DNA from: Firmicutes bacterium ADurb.Bin467
GTDB taxonomy: Bacteria; Bacillota; Clostridia; Christensenellales; Aristaeellaceae
Length of the DNA: 6,398 nucleotides
Reading direction: 5' to 3'
Assembly (NCBI GenBank): GCA_002068815.1
Contig: MWAC01000109.1
Location: 1 to 6,398, forward strand
Below, in pieces: positions 6,005-6,398 of this stretch. The position numbers were made by a program, and so were the translations under genes. Positions within the stretch are counted from its first letter, which is position 1. Each line of letters begins with the position of its first letter. The notes under the pieces were generated by a model that made no database searches, was not told the origin of the DNA, and worked only from the letters and a program-made list of their open reading frames with translations.

Positions 6005-6398
6005 TCACCGAACTCCGAAATCCGACGCCGGAGGCGATACGGCGCGCGGCGGAGCTGATTCGCCGGGGCGAGGTCGTCGGCTTCCCGACCGAGACCGTGT
6101 ACGGCCTCGGCGCGGACGGGTTGAACGAAGGGGCGGTCGAAAAGATCTTTCAGGCGAAGGGAAGGCCCGGCGACAACCCTCTCATTTTGCACATCGCGGA
6201 GCTATCGGAGCTCGCCCCGCTGATCCTCGGCGAGCCTAACGCCGCCGCGAAAGCCCTGATGGCCGCGCACTGGCCGGGGCCGCTGACGATGATCTTCCCG
6301 AAGAGCGCGCTCGTCCCCGATCGGGCGACGGCGGGGCTCCCGACCGTCGCGATCCGCATGCCGTCGCACCCGGTCGCGCGGGAGCTCATACGGCTCGC
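6001..6398 (+). CDS. tsaC: L-threonylcarbamoyladenylate synthase (Sua5/YrdC/TsaC family), 3' end outside the window
   Basis: The enzyme makes threonylcarbamoyl-AMP from threonine, bicarbonate and ATP, the first step of the t6A37 modification of ANN-decoding tRNAs. The first 132 codons are present and begin [20 protein letters not shown]. Family motifs seen are [18 protein letters not shown] (about 23-40), [17 protein letters not shown] (49-65, the KGRPxxNPL nucleotide-binding signature), [12 protein letters not shown] (91-102) and [10 protein letters not shown] (115-124). The ATG overlaps the prfA stop as ATGA, with GGAGA 7 bases upstream. Because the end is cut off, it cannot be told whether this is the short TsaC form or the long Sua5 form with a C-terminal domain. 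The long form (YwlC) is usual in Bacillota. Confidence 0.95.
   Translation, partial: MITELRNPTPEAIRRAAELIRRGEVVGFPTETVYGLGADGLNEGAVEKIFQAKGRPGDNPLILHIAELSELAPLILGEPNAAAKALMAAHWPGPLTMIFPKSALVPDRATAGLPTVAIRMPSHPVARELIRL

Noticed and set aside
1..6398. Mobile element, defence system or CRISPR array
   Set aside because: No transposase, integrase, nuclease, terminal repeats or regularly spaced repeats are seen. The genes are a nutrient importer and translation functions.

Overview
The window looks like chromosomal DNA from a GC-rich member of the Bacillota, most likely Clostridia (inference). Four things point that way. The promoters have near-consensus sigma-A boxes. The ribosome binding sites are strong GGAGG types. 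The gene order rpmE - prmC - prfA - Sua5-type gene is a clostridial arrangement. The substrate-binding protein has a short, Lys-rich signal peptide typical of the group. No rRNA, tRNA, insertion sequence or CRISPR array is visible.

Left half (1-3684, minus strand): a three-gene ABC importer operon read from right to left. A consensus promoter (3656-3684) drives a secreted substrate-binding protein (2604-3608). A GC-rich hairpin follows (2569-2590), then an ATP-binding subunit (1566-2528), then a fused double permease (1572 to beyond position 1) whose start overlaps the ATPase stop. The family is the Fe(III)/AfuABC/FbpABC-like 'iron or phosphorylated compound' group, and the substrate cannot be fixed from sequence. 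The most striking point is that the ATPase lacks, in frame, the whole stretch holding the ABC signature (LSGGQ) and the Walker B aspartate. Every flanking motif is intact.

Centre (3609-3850): a divergent intergenic region with two back-to-back sigma-A promoters, several dyads, and a structured 5' leader ahead of rpmE that may be an L31 autoregulatory element.

Right half (3750-6398, plus strand): a translation-related cluster. It holds rpmE (zinc-type L31) with its own terminator, then prmC (release-factor glutamine methyltransferase), prfA (RF1, the substrate of PrmC) and the start of a threonylcarbamoyl-AMP synthase gene. The last three abut or overlap by a few bases and are probably co-transcribed and translationally coupled. 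PrmC methylates the GGQ glutamine of RF1. The Sua5/TsaC product starts t6A modification of ANN-decoding tRNAs, so the cluster serves decoding and termination.
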